A DNA stretch of 64,000 nt from Bisporella sp. PMI_857. Lineage: Eukaryota; Ascomycota; Leotiomycetes; Helotiales; Helotiaceae. Both the position numbers and the translations under genes were made by a program. The notes beneath the pieces are model-generated. The model was not told where the DNA came from. It worked only from the letters and a program-made list of their open reading frames with translations, and searched no databases. Each line of letters opens with the position of its first letter. Within the stretch, counting starts at the first letter, position 1. The DNA is taken from the NCBI GenBank assembly GCA_021307315.1, contig JAJSPD010000030.1, positions 310,001 through 374,000 on the forward strand, in the 5' to 3' direction. Below, piece after piece: positions 36,530-48,465 of the stretch.

Positions 36530-37008
36530 GGAAAAGGTCACTCCGTGAGCATGATGAAGTGGATTCTGGAATGAGCTTTCAGACACAAATGCCCTAAGCA
36601 AGAACACGATTTTGCTTTTATGACATGACTTGGTTGACGGGTTTGCCTCTATGGCTTTGTCTTATGAAAAGAAATTGTACTATAGGGAGAATAGCAACAT
36701 ACAGGAACGAGCTTGGTATATTAGTGCTTCACCCACACAAAGCGCAGACGCTTCTCTCTTTGCTGTGATGATCCCCTTCGCTAAGTAGCGTGCAAAGCAC
36801 GTGATGGCGAGCTCTTTCGTTTACAGTAGAGGGAGAGGCGGTGTGCCCCTCGATCATGCATTAGCTCGACCCCACCTCCCATCAACCTCAACATCAACAT
36901 CAAACCAATTTAACCACTTGCAAAGCTTCAGTTTGCTTGACGCCGCATTTTTTGGTCCTTCTAGAGATCCATCACCCGTTCACATCGCGCATAGCAAATT
37001 TCAGCAAG
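36530..37008. promoter_or_regulatory. Upstream region of alpha-tubulin
   Basis: Contains a CACGTG palindrome at about 36798-36803, CT-rich stretches and a CAACATCAACATCAA leader before the tubulin start. An 88-codon ORF at 36801 overlaps exon 1 in another frame and is not called. Confidence 0.4.
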
Positions 37009-38669
37009 ATGACGCGAGGAGAGGTACGTCTACAACAAATATGTACGGAGCACTGCTCCCTTCGTGATGGGCGAGAAAAAGGGGCAGCGCTTCCGCGGCC
37101 ACAGTGGTGCTGATGCAGCGCAACAACAGATTCTTCACCTGCACATTGGTCAGGCTGGTACTCAACTGGGAAACAGTGCTTGGGAACTGTATGTATCAAT
37201 CTCCTGTCCTTCCCCTTTGTTTCTCGTCGTGGTCTTCTCTGGTCTTGACTAACGCGCTCCTCCCATAGGTACCTCCTCGAACACGGCCTTACTCGCGATG
37301 GTAAGCCTGATCCTGATGCCAAAGCGATCCATGAGAGTGGTGAGCTCGACACTGTTTTCATGCAAACCAATACTGGCAAATTCGTTCCTCGATCCATCTT
37401 CGTTGACCTCGACCCTTCGCCAATTGATGAAATCAGAACCGGCGATTACAGACAGCTTTTCCACCCTGAGTACTTGATCAGTGGCAAGGAAGATGCGGCA
37501 AACAATTATGCTCGTGGACACTACACAATTGGCAAGGAGCTTCTGGACGGCGCTTTGGACAAGATTCGAAGAATCTTGGTTCGTTTTCATGTCCACATAG
37601 CGCACAAGGAAAAACTACTGACCTGTCGAATTAGGACAACTGCAGCTCACTCCAAGGTTTCTTGATCTTCCACTCTTTTGGTGGCGGAACTGGCTCTGGA
37701 TTTGGTTCTCTTCTTTTGGAGAGATTGAGCACTGACTATGGCAAGAAATCTAAGCTCGAATTCGCTGTCTATCCTGCCCCCCAGGTCTCAACTGCTGTTG
37801 TCGAACCTTATAACGCAGTTCTCTCTACCCATTCCACCATCGAGAACAGCGATTGCACTTTCCTTGTTGACAATGAGGCTGTCTACGATATCTGCCGACG
37901 AAACTTGGATATCCCACGTCCTTCTTTTGAACATCTCAACCGCCTCATCGCACAAGTAGTCAGCTCTATCACGAGCTCTTTGAGGTTTGATGGTGCTTTG
38001 AACGTTGATTTGAACGAATTCCAGACCAATCTCGTGCCTTACCCACGTATTCATTACCCATTGATTAGTTACGCCCCAGTCATCAGTGCCTCCAAGAGTA
38101 GTCATGAGAGCTTCAAGACACACGAGTTGACTCTTCAATGCTTTGAGCCAAACAACCAAATGGTCAGCACGCTTCTCAGTCTATTTGCAAATCCCTGCTG
38201 ACTAGCATAGGTCGTCTGTGATCCTCGCAACGGAAAATACATGGCCGTCGCTCTCCTTTACCGTGGTGATGTCGTTCCCCGTGACTGCAACAGCGCCGTC
38301 GCAGCACTTAAGGCTAAGACCTCCTTCAACCTCGTCGAGTGGTGCCCTACCGGCTTCAAGCTCGGCATCAACTACCAAAAGCCCATGTCCGTCCCGTCCA
38401 CCGCCCCTAACGATGGTGCTCTTGCCTCCGTTGACCGGTCGGTCTCCATGCTTTCTAACACTACCGCCATCGCTGAAGCCTGGGCCCGTTTGGACCAGAA
38501 GTTTGACCTTATGTACTCTAAGCGCGCCTTCGTTCACTGGTACGTTGGTGAGGGTATGGAAGAAGGCGAGTTCAGCGAAGCAAGAGAGGATTTAGCGGCC
38601 CTGGAGAAGGATTATGAGGAAGTTGCTGCTGACAGCTTCGATCCTGAGGAGGGAGAGGCCGAGTACTAA
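37009..38669 (+). CDS. Alpha-tubulin
   Basis: Subunit of microtubules; binds GTP at the non-exchangeable site. Five exons: 37009-37023 (only MTRGE), 37130-37188, 37269-37578, 37635-38162 and 38211-38669, giving 456 residues. Motifs: [19 protein letters not shown]; the tubulin signature [37 protein letters not shown]; the catalytic-loop region [20 protein letters not shown]; the C-terminal helix region [20 protein letters not shown]; and an acidic tail ending EAEY with the terminal tyrosine. The very short first exon and intron after codon 5 are common in fungal tubulins. Many filamentous ascomycetes have two alpha-tubulins; which one this is cannot be told here. Confidence 0.96.
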
Positions 38670-39196
38670 GATCGGTTTTTTAGGTTCCATATTCATATAG
38701 ATGGGAGCTTGCGGCATGGACTCGTTGAGATGTTTTATTGAGGACGGAAAACTGCACTTTGGAGAGCGAATATCCCTTGAATAAAAGGAGCGCGTGGGTC
38801 TCTTTTTCTGTTGTGGTCACTTTTCCAGGAAAGCTGATATTATGAGGTTTACGAATTGAGGTTACATAGTAGACCATGAATGGATGATTGTTGATTTATT
38901 AATTGCTCTATTTCTTTATGCTACTTGTCTATTCAAAAGGAGTTATTCTTACAATACCCAAAGAACCTCGGAATGAACACAGGCTGCGATTTTCATTTTG
39001 TGGATGGATGAGTGTATCGATTCATAGTTGACCGATTCTGAAGCTAACATTAGTCCAACAGCAACGAGTATGTAACCCACGAGCAAATCAGACCATCCAC
39101 CATGAGACCTTATTACCTTGCTGAAATATCCATCAGCCTCCACTCCAGCAAAAACGACAAGTAGAAAATCAGCCGCCATTCAATGGTTCGAGGCCC
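38670..39196. other. Convergent 3' region between alpha-tubulin and F-box member D
   Basis: Holds the 3' untranslated regions of two converging genes. I see no additional gene. Confidence 0.5.
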
Positions 39197-39994
39197 TCAT
39201 TTTCCATAAAATCGCTTCGATGAGATCATCTGAGCCCTCGCTGTTCCCATCATCGTCCTCTCCGTCACCCCAAACTTCCCCTTCCCCTTCCCCTCCATCC
39301 TCCGCTCCATCTCCGTCTTCCAACCCGGAATCCGCTTAAACCTCCTCTCCCACCGCCATCCACAGCGAGCCAAGCAAAAACTGTCTTCGCTCGGCCAGCA
39401 ATACCCGCCACCCAGCATCCAGCCCTCGATGTAGTACCTCAACGGCAAAGCAGGCTGCCAGTTATCCCACTCCGGGTTCCAGACCCGGCCGGCGCCGGCG
39501 ATGGGGCAGGTCGAGCCGTCGCATGCGGAGAGCGGTACGCAGCCGTGCAGCTTCCGATGGACGTCGTATAGGGCGCGGCAGGTGAGGCCGAGGCAGGTCG
39601 ACGAGACGACGTCGAGGCGCGATGCGATCATTCTTTTTACCTCGGGATGGCATTGTTGGAACGGGGAGCTGGGCCGCTGGGACCGGATGCGGCGTTTCAG
39701 CTCGGCGTAGGATATGACCGTGGGTCGTTCCTTGGGGGAGGTGGCGATGCCGGGGGACGAGCTCCGCGCGCGCTTCTTGCCGGTGTTTGTGGAGGCGCAC
39801 GGCATGTCGCTTTGGGTATCGCTGTCTGAGAGTACGATTGCGCTGTCTTTGGGCTGTTAGTGGTGAGGTGGAGGCGCGAGCAGGTGAGTACCTTTGCTGA
39901 GACCGGCTTCGTTCTTCCCTTTTTGGGAGACTAACTTCACGCTCAAGTCTGAGCCGCTTTCTTCTTCCGTCCCGGGCAAGATATTATTTCCCAT
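39197..39994 (-). CDS. F-box-like protein (family member D)
   Basis: Two exons: 39994-39892 and 39846-39197, giving 250 residues. The intron is 45 nt (donor GTACTC, branch CTAAC, acceptor AAAG). The leader (MGNNILPGTEEESGSDLSVK onwards) ends in DSAIVLSDSD, similar to the IESDGENEAS leader of member C. The F-box-like part reads HPEVKRMIASRLDVVSSTC then LGLTCRALYDVHRKLHGCVP. A cysteine/tryptophan-rich C-terminal half follows (CWPSEDSFCLARCGWRWERR). This is the best-preserved spliced copy of the family in the window. The SCF-adaptor role is inferred. Confidence 0.7.
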
Positions 39995-40894
39995 TGGAGA
40001 TAAAGGATTAATCCTCTTTCATGAATCCTTGAAGTGTCGATAGATGTCGATAGAAGCTGGTGCTTTGGCGTAGTTGAAGTGTGGAGTTGGAGGGAACAGG
40101 AGAACGGCTTCTCGATTATTCTAGCCCCCGTTGGGCTTCCAGGGAGGCTAGCGCCTCTCCTTATTTGTATTCAGTTGAAAAATATACTAGGCAGTGAAGA
40201 CCATTAAATCGACTGAAAGTGAAGGTGAATCTGAAGTCGTTTACACTGTTCCTATGGCATGTTCAGTCACTTGTGCCATACTAGAAATGTAAATTCTGTG
40301 GTTTGGGTGAGCAATAGCTTTTATATGATAAGGTACAAGGAGGGAGTTTCTAAAGAAGCCAATTTCTTATGTATACATGAAACTGATGCTTTGGTAACTA
40401 GATATTTAGTACAAAGCCAAGTAATTGTTCTCATTACTTCTGAGGCTGTCGATGCTCGGCCATTATTATAGTGAGACTCACATCAAAATAATATCTTTGT
40501 TAGAAGGATTGCAAATTGAACTTCGCCTCCGCCATCGGGTATGTTTTAAAGAGGCTCTAGTATTTGGTAAAAGTCCTCCTGCCATGGCATTCGTAGAAGC
40601 TTGCCAAGTTGAAATTAGCTTGCGTATGGATGCATGGATATTGAAATCCCAGTTTGGAGGATACTAACCTAGTTAACAATGTCACTTGACAGTAAATAAA
40701 TTTAACAATTTCACTAATTCGACCAAAACTTGCTTATTCTGTGTAGTTCTTCGTGTTATTATGTAGTATCTAATGAAGCTGGTACTGTCTTCGTGGCTAT
40801 AGTACTAATACCATGCACTCATATGAAGATACAGCTACCGCCATTTCTCTTTTTTATAATACAAATTGCGTGAGATTGCAAAGATATTATACGT
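39995..40894. other. Intergenic, AT-rich, no gene seen
   Basis: Two short plus-strand ORFs (70 and 80 codons) overlap each other and lack features. The right end is the 3' flank of PCF11. Confidence 0.45.
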
Positions 40895-43417
40895 CTAAGA
40901 TTCTGGCTCGGACTTGATCTTCGGTCGCACAGCAATGTGATCATCCTCCGCCTTACGCTTCCCGAGCACAGGATCAGGAGTACCTCTCTTGGCCTGAGAG
41001 TTCAAGCTATCTTTAAATGCCTCCGCATAGCATGTAGCGTGATAGACGCGGTCGCCCACTTTCTTGGCATCCATCCATACAAACTCTTGCTCCTCAGGAA
41101 GATACGACGTCTCAAACTTCTCTTGGCAGATGGGGCAGACCTTGCTGCTAGATGAGTCTGCGGGAATATACTCATCCTTAGGCTGCTTCTGCTTTTTAGG
41201 AGAGGAGTTTGTGGATCCTGGATTGGTGTTATTCTCTTCTCCCTCCGGCTTCTGGTCTTCATCAACTTCACGTGATTTTATCCAATCCTATGTTTCGTTA
41301 GATGAATATTGTAAAAGCGATTGATTGAAGCTTACCAGTTCGTCGACATACCAGCTGCGGTGCTGGCCAATCCTCTCTGCCTCTGTCATTCGCTTATTAG
41401 TCTTGAAATGCCAATCCATGTGAGTGGCCTTTTTTATCTTTCCTTCCGTATCGCCTTTGAATCGGCGACCGCAAAGAGAGCATGGGGTTCCTAGGCGCTC
41501 ATATAAGCTGGATATGAGATGAGGACGGAACCTTCTGAATTAGCAATGCACCTAGAAGAGGAGGTTAGTGCTTACATTTTCAAAGAGGCGGGCTGCAAAA
41601 CAACATCATTAGGTATCTCTCCAAGTGGTGTTCTCGAGGTTGGCGGCGTGGTGAGAGCGCCAACTTTTCCAAGTAAGGCACCTAAATTTGGAGGTGTGCT
41701 GGTGGTGGCAGGAAGCATACCAGAAGCTCTTAATTTTGCCAATAAAGCCCCTGCATCAGAAACGGGCGTTGACGAAAGTGCCACAGATGGAACTTTCGAT
41801 TCAGCACGTGGTGGTGAAGGTACGGCAACAATCTGAGGTTTAGCTGGCTGCGGAGGAGCAGATTGTCTTGCAAGCAACGCAGCAATAGCATTTGAGCTGA
41901 GCAAAGAGCTTAAAGAAGGTGGCTGAGCGGGTGCTTGAACTGGGACTACTGGTGCAGGAGGTGGTGGGCTATAAGCTTGAGGGGACGCTACTCTAGGTGG
42001 TTGAGCGACTTCAGACAATGTAGCAACTTGATTTCGAATAAGAGCTATCGATTCAGGAGGTAACTGCTGATCGCGCAGGATACGTTCCAGATCAAGTAAT
42101 GCTTTCAATTTGGTCTGAAGACCTTGATCGCTTGTGTTTTGTGCATATTGACTTCTTGACACAGCTATTAATTTTGCAACGTCACTCTTTAATGTCTCTA
42201 TGCTACTATCAGGTGCCTGATATCCTCCTGGCTGTTGCCAAGATGTTGCCCCATTTTTCTGATTATATTGAGGCGCCTGGGTTTGAGGATACTGTTGCTG
42301 TTGGGGTGGTGGAGGGTATTGCTGGGACTGTTGTCCGTATTGCTGCGGATATGACTGCGGGTATGGTTGAGGGGTGTTTTGATATGGGTACTGCTGGGTT
42401 GGTGGCTGAGTTGGATACTGCTGAACAGGCGACTGAGTAGGATACTGCTGTCCTGCAGCTTGCTGGGGATACTGCTGACTAGGGTATTGTTGAGTTGGGT
42501 ACTGTTGACTCTGAGGCGGTGCGGGATATTGCTGGATGACAGGTGGTGTAGGGTACTGCTGTGAGGGTGGTCGCTATGAAAATGTTAGCAGTAAGTCAGA
42601 ACCTAGTGATCAAGAACTATTACCGGAGGCAGCCCATGAGTTGGTTGCCCGTTCATTTGATTAGGATAAGAACCAGGTGCTCCGGAGGATGGATATTGCT
42701 GCTGACCGTAGTTTGAGTTGTATCCAGGCGGACCTTGAGTCCCGGGCTGCACATGTTGTGGTCGTACCACACCTGGGGGAGTTGGTGTCTGCGGGTACGG
42801 TCCGACAGAAGTAGGACGGCCTCTGCCCAGTAGCTGTTGCTGGCTTCTGAGCTGTGCTTGGTGGGCTTCTACAGCAGAGGTTCTGGCTTTGATAAGAGCA
42901 TTTTCGATTGGTCTTGTAACTTCTGGTGGAAACACAGGTCTTGTGTCTATCGATCCAGGTACGGGTTCCTTCCACGTTTTCAACATCTCGTCCATTTTCC
43001 TTCGTGTAGGGTTATCAACTACACCGTACGCCTCCATGAAGGTAGAAAAGAGTTGCCGGCCGAAAAAAAGCGTATATGGCGTGCCCACATTTTTGACGAC
43101 AGAGTCAAGAACATAAAATGCAGGCAATTTCTTGTTCGGTGATGTCTGGCAAGGTGTGAGCGAGGTCAAGCAGATCAAATAACACAACGGAGAGAAGTAA
43201 AATTAAATTGCGCAAACGATAATTAACATAAAATGAGATTCCCTACCTGTTTGATGTGGTTCTTGAGAGCCTCTGAAATGGCAAGCGCATGCTCTGTATT
43301 CTCTTTCGCGATGACTGTTAGATTGCTGATTTCATATCGTGAGTTCATCGTCAGCGCTTGAAGAGCTTGAATATAGTCCTCAGCGACTTCATCAGAGGGG
43401 ACTCCATAAGAAGACAT
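40895..43417 (-). CDS. pcf11: mRNA cleavage/polyadenylation factor PCF11
   Basis: Component of cleavage factor IA that reads the RNA polymerase II C-terminal domain and drives 3'-end cleavage and termination. Five exons: 43417-43247, 43145-42624, 42573-41576, 41534-41336 and 41287-40895, giving 760 residues. Residues 1-135 form the CTD-interacting domain (TVIAKENTEHALAISEALKN, KLPAFYVLDSVVKNVGTPYT). A Pro/Gln-rich region with QQYP repeats follows. The C-terminal Clp1-binding region has two zinc fingers: CSLCGRRF with HMDWH near residue 580, and CPICQEKFE with VYHATC near residue 690. It ends in a basic KRKAEDDH/RPKIKSEPES tail. Confidence 0.93.
42285..42573 (-). repeat. QQYP tandem peptide repeats inside PCF11
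   Basis: About ten copies of Gln-Gln-Tyr-Pro with two to five variable residues between them, all in frame in the third PCF11 exon. Codons vary between copies (CAGCAGTACCC, CAACAATACCC, CAGCAATATCC), so it is not a fresh microsatellite expansion. The Y/P spacing loosely recalls a low-complexity, CTD-like tail. Confidence 0.85.
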
Positions 43418-44209
43418 GATGGACAAAGATAAAGACCAAAAAAAAAGGAAAAGAAAGAAGAATATGTCTTTTTTTCGTGCGATCCACCAAACTTTGAAAT
43501 CTCGGTCTTGATCTTTTCTTGGGGAGTGTGTTCAACAGCAGCTAACTAGTTCCATGCAGCAAAAAGTATTCAAGAGAGCTAGAAGTGTGTATTTGATCAA
43601 CTCCAATCCTCCTGAAGGCTACGCCTCCCACTGCCCGTTCAACTTGATTGTTTAATCCTCCTCCGTCTGCCTCTCTCTTCTCTCTCCACACCCCCAAAAT
43701 CTCAGTATAAAAGAGGTCGAATGATGTATGGTCGGTGGTCTACCGTGCTAGTGTCCGATGGGTGGTTGTTGATCGTGAATGAAGAGTTCGTCGAGGATTC
43801 GTTGTTGGAAGTTGCGGCTGAGGCTCTTATGGTCGGTGGCCGCAAAATATTCCACATGGGGTGTTATTTAGGCCTGAGGCATGAACATGCTTTTCACGGC
43901 CTGATTACTAAGATGCTTGATGAGACAATCCCGTGGTGTGAGTGGTTCAACGGACATGGTGGCAGTCTAGTAGTATTCACACCTTCCATAATGCGCTGCT
44001 TGGCCCCGCATAGTTGAGGTCATCCAGGCCAGGCCACCCATTCAACTTATATTAGAACCCCCCCCCAAACATCTCCTCCGGTTTCATCCCCACGATCTTT
44101 TTTCTATAGAACAGAACATCCTGCATAATCAAATCTTCCTACTTACGCCTATAAAACATCATATACCCACTAAATCAACTATTAACGGCGAGACCGTTCC
44201 AAAACACCA
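43418..44209. promoter_or_regulatory. Divergent intergenic region PCF11 / I9 inhibitor
   Basis: A 98-codon plus-strand ORF at 43721-44017 has no recognisable feature and is not called. A run of nine C lies near 44058-44066. Promoters of both flanking genes must lie here. Confidence 0.4.
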
Positions 44210-44546
44210 ATGAAGATTGCAATTCTTTCCCTACTTGCTCTTGTGGGTGCCACCATGGCGGTAGAACTACCACAAAAGAGCGTTATCGTCTCATACCCCA
44301 ACGAGACCCCAGATAGCATCATAGAGCAGGCAAAAAATGCTATCAAGGAAGCCGGCGGCATGATAACTCACGAATACAAGATCATCAAGCAAGTTCCTCC
44401 AGTCAAACGAAGCGTTGAGGTGCTAACAAGTGAGCAGAGGGTTTGCGGCGAAGGCCCCTCCAAAGATACTGGAATCAGTGCAAGTCTGGGGGAACGACTA
44501 TCATGCGCTAATCGAGGAGGACGCAATGGTTTCTATTAATAATTAG
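44210..44546 (+). CDS. Small I9-type peptidase inhibitor-like protein with signal peptide
   Basis: Two exons, 44210-44388 and 44438-44546, give 95 residues. The intron starts with GC (CAA|GCAAGT) and ends GAGCAG, with a CTAAC branch site. Splicing produces KIIKGFAAKAPPKILESV, the normal continuation of the family, whereas the unspliced frame leaves it at KQVPPVKRSVE. Residues 1-17 are a signal peptide (MKIAILSLLALVGATMA). The body matches the inhibitor I9 fold of subtilisin propeptides and yeast proteinase B inhibitor (VIVSYPNETPDSIIEQAKNA, then GGMITHEY). Likely a secreted or vacuolar protease inhibitor; the target is unknown. Confidence 0.85.
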
Positions 44547-45320
44547 AGCAACGATGGTACATATACGACGTCTGGATTGTGACCCTAGGGATGCTATCTC
44601 GCCATCGGATGCTGGCAATTCGTAAGATACCATATGGGAAGGATGGATTTAGGAGGCGTTCTGGGTTTATCAAAGGTATAACATGAAGACTTGGGCTGTT
44701 ATGGCACCGGTGCCAGCAATAGGTGATCGCAACGAGTCGGAAAAAAAAATTCTGGCAGAGATATATAATCAAAGTGCATACATTTTTAACTTTACAGTTG
44801 GCGTGATCTCTGAATCGAATGAGCTTTTAGTGACAACTTGCTTTATGGGTTATCTATGCTCGACGAGGTAGTCATAGGTTTTTACGGCTCTTCTATTCAA
44901 GCTATCCTACCTGTACTGAATAAGTGATGATCCTGGCCAAGGAATTTATTGCACGACTGGGCTTCTTTAAGTTGCTAGATCCGGCTAGTATTCATATCCG
45001 CTACAAACAATGAGCGAGAATTGGACTGTTTGTACATTGGGAATTTTGATATCTATAGGTAGATTCTTAGGAAATAATCATATGGTCTTTGTGTGCAGAC
45101 AGGATTCGTTGGAGGTGAAAGATGCTAATTTCTAACTAGTCGCGTCGCTAGAAAGCTTCGCGACTTCAAAGGAGAACAATGAAACCCGCAGCATAAATTG
45201 TATGCGACACCAGCCCCTGCTTCGAAAGATGCCATACAACCTTTGTGGAACATTGAGTGAACCTCATCCTGTTGTGATAGTCTTACTTTTGACCAAATAG
45301 ACTCGATAGCTGTTAAAATC
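44547..45320. other. Intergenic between the I9 inhibitor and Hook genes
   Basis: Short ORFs on both strands without features. No gene called. Confidence 0.45.
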
Positions 45321-48300
45321 ATGCCTTTCACGCGCGAAGCAGAGGCCGCGCTCTTGAAATGGGTATTTACTCTTTACCAAAAGTATATACTCTTTCAACA
45401 TTGACTAATTTCTTGTCTCTATAGGTCAATACATTTCCCCTTGACTCGCAGATTGCGTCGCTGGCAGATTTATCTGATGGCTTGATTTTCTCCCAAATGC
45501 TTGGTTGGTTCACCATTCGCATTTATACCCACGACCAAATACTTACTTTTGATCCTTTGCAGAGGATCTCGACCATGAGTCTGCTATCAGCGAACTCGAG
45601 AAGAATGCTGGCGGTTCCTCAAAATGGCTACAGAAAAAAATGTGTTTAGAAGCAGTTTACAAATCGCTGCTGCGATTCATTCGCAACCACATCGGAGACC
45701 TACAATATGTTACGGTCCAGAGCGATATCGATCTTGACAAGATTGCAGAACGTGATGACGGCCAACAAACGATGAAGGTAGCGAAAAACGATCAAGAATC
45801 AAATCTCTTTATGATGTGGCTTTAACTAACATTCGAGACTAGCTACTTGTTATCTTCTTGATGGCAACATTAAACACTAAAGACGATACAAAGCGAGCGG
45901 CCTATATAATGAAGATACAAAAATTGGATGAGGCTTCGCAGGTGCAGATAATGAATATAGCGGACTCGGTACATATCCATAGACATTTTGTGGCATATAC
46001 ACTAATGTTCTTAGATGTCAAAATTAGCAAATGAGAAGACAATCGTAACGAATGAGGCTACATTGCCAGGTAATATCAACAAAGATTTCGATCTAGCTTT
46101 CGAAGAGGAGCATGCTACCCTACATGCTGAGCATGAAACCTTAAAGAAAAAACATGCGGATTTCATTACCCGCTTTGAGGCTTTGCAAATCAGCAACGAT
46201 GACTTACACGAAAAGCATAATACTCTGACAGAAGAGCTGGCCACTCTTCGTGAAAAGCATGATAGTGGTCAGGTTGAGTATATAATCAAGGACTTGAGAT
46301 CACGTATCTCCGAACTGGAGACTGTTATTGCTTCGCACGAAGCAGAGCTCGATACCAGCCGGATAACCAAGGAGAAACAGGAAAGAGAGCTTAATGCGCT
46401 ACGTCGTTCTGCCGAAAATGTCACAAAGCTCGATGATGAGGTAAGAGTGCTGAAAGTCAACAACGAGGCTCTTACCAAGAAAGCGAACATGGTCGACCAC
46501 TACCAAAAAAAGCTAGAAAGTTTGAGCAGCACTGACAAAGAGAATCAACGATTGAGGGAACGTGTCGAGAATTTAGAATATCTTCAATCTTCTTATGATG
46601 AAGCTATATTGGAAAAGCAGAGGCTGACTGATACAATCAAAGAATATGAGAAGGTGTTCGAGCAACATGAAAATCAATTGCTGGAGACAAAACGAGAGAG
46701 CTCACATTACCAATCTAACCTTCAATCACGCATGGCTGAGATCGAGAGGCTCAATAATAAAAGTGCCCATGACGAGCAATACATTAAAGACTTACAAGAG
46801 CAAATGGCATCTAGCGGCGGTGCTGAACGTTCTTCACGTAGATCTTCAACGACTGGCGACGTTCCTATGTCTTTGGAAGCCGAACTGGGGCAACTTAGTC
46901 CGCCTACAGGACAAAATTTACAGCTAGAGAATTCACGACTGAGGGCCGAGATTAAACTTCTTCAAAGTGGTACATCTAACGTCGACCTTCGAAATGAATT
47001 AGAATCAACTGAGAGCTCTCGCAAAAGACTTGAGGAAAATCTGCAAGCGCTCACGGAGAAATACGCTCTTACTCAAGAACAGTTGCTGGCCGTTATCGAT
47101 ACAACACCCGGCGATAAGTTAGTCCACACAATCAATACTCTGACGAAAGTCAACCCAGCTTTCAAGATGCTTACGAAGAACTTTCACAGAGACACCGCTA
47201 TTCGCCACACCCGAGAAGCGTATCAAGTCGTCAACGAAGAACTGTCGATCACGAAGAGCAAGGTTGCCGAGCTCGAAGCAGAACTTGCAGACAATAAACG
47301 CGAACTTCTTGCTGCGAAGGCGGACTGTAAGAAAGATTTTTCTTCACTTATTTGTTTTATGTACAGGCTAACCTTTTAATAGTGGAAGCTATTGCAAGCG
47401 ATGAACATGAAGCACTGGAAAATTTGAAGCAGACAAACGATCTGATCACCTCTTCACTTCATGATGACTTACAACTTTTACAGAGCAGACAAAAGACTTT
47501 AGACCTTGACTTCCAGCAAACACAAAGGCATTTAATCGAAGCCCTGCTCGCAAAAGACAAGATTCAGCAAGAACTCAATGCTGCAACGGAAGGAAAGCCA
47601 CTAGATCAAACGACCGCGTTGGATCATCTAAAAGAGGTAAGCCGTCAAAATGGGGGCCGCCCATTCATATATCCTTCTTCAAAGCTCAAATCTGTCAATC
47701 ATCACGGTCGAGAATCTTTTCTTGCTCCTAATTCTACATCACAACGAGCCTTTAGCTCTTCCGATATAGACCCAATCGTCAAAGCAGTAGCAGTCAACGC
47801 GTCGCTCTCAAAACTTCTGAACAACTTGAAGAAAAACAAGCAGAGCTCGCTCGCAAGCTCGAAGCACTCGGCAGTTCCAGTCTTCGACAGGCAAGGACTG
47901 CAAGCACAGTGACGCCACTCGCTCCCCCCTTCCTCAACCTTTAACACTAACAAGACAGCCATTTCATTCAATACACAGCTCTCAAACAAGTCTCGAGGCA
48001 ACCGCAGCTAACATATCTCACAGCATTCCATCCAGCAAGAGAAGCTCATCGACGAGCTCCAAAAGCGGCTCAGGTTGGCCGAGGAGGAAGGAGTAGATGC
48101 CCAGAAGGTACCGTTACTTATTTCTATTTTTCGCTACTTTCAATTTTATATAGTATATTTAGGTGTTGGTCACATGGTTTACCAATCCTTATTTTCTCAA
48201 GAAAGTGTCATGCACATCACGAACCTTCATGAAAGTGATAGGTAGTGGGATTAGGTGTTATGATGAGACTTACTAACAAATGCAGACAAAGAATGAAGAA

Positions 48301-48465
48301 TTGATCAGGAACCTTACGAAGGAGAATGCACTGATGACCACGGCGTGGTATGATCTCACGAGTCGGCTACAGAGCAATCATGTCGTTTTGCAGCGACGGC
48401 AAGACGCGCCGAAGAGCTGGCTCAACAGGCAGAGGCAAATGGTAAATACTACGCAGCGGCGATGA
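45321..48465 (+). CDS. Hook-family dynein activating adaptor
   Basis: Links early endosomes to dynein on microtubules (HookA in Aspergillus, Hok1 in Ustilago). Nine exons in my model: 45321-45362, 45425-45503, 45563-45777, 45843-45968, 46015-47326, 47383-47636, 47756-47908, 48024-48107 and 48286-48465, giving about 814 residues. The first 160 residues are the Hook domain (FPLDSQIASLADLSDGLIFS, LLRFIRNHIGDLQYV, LLVIFLMATLN). A long coiled coil follows, then the conserved C-terminal part (EKLIDELQKRLRLAEEEG, ENALMTTAWYDLTSRLQSNH). The junction between exons 7 and 8 (donor GTGACG at 47909) is the least certain; a small extra exon there is possible. Confidence 0.88.

Noticed and set aside
43721..44017. 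98-codon ORF upstream of the I9 inhibitor
   Set aside because: No recognisable features and lies in the expected promoter/leader interval.
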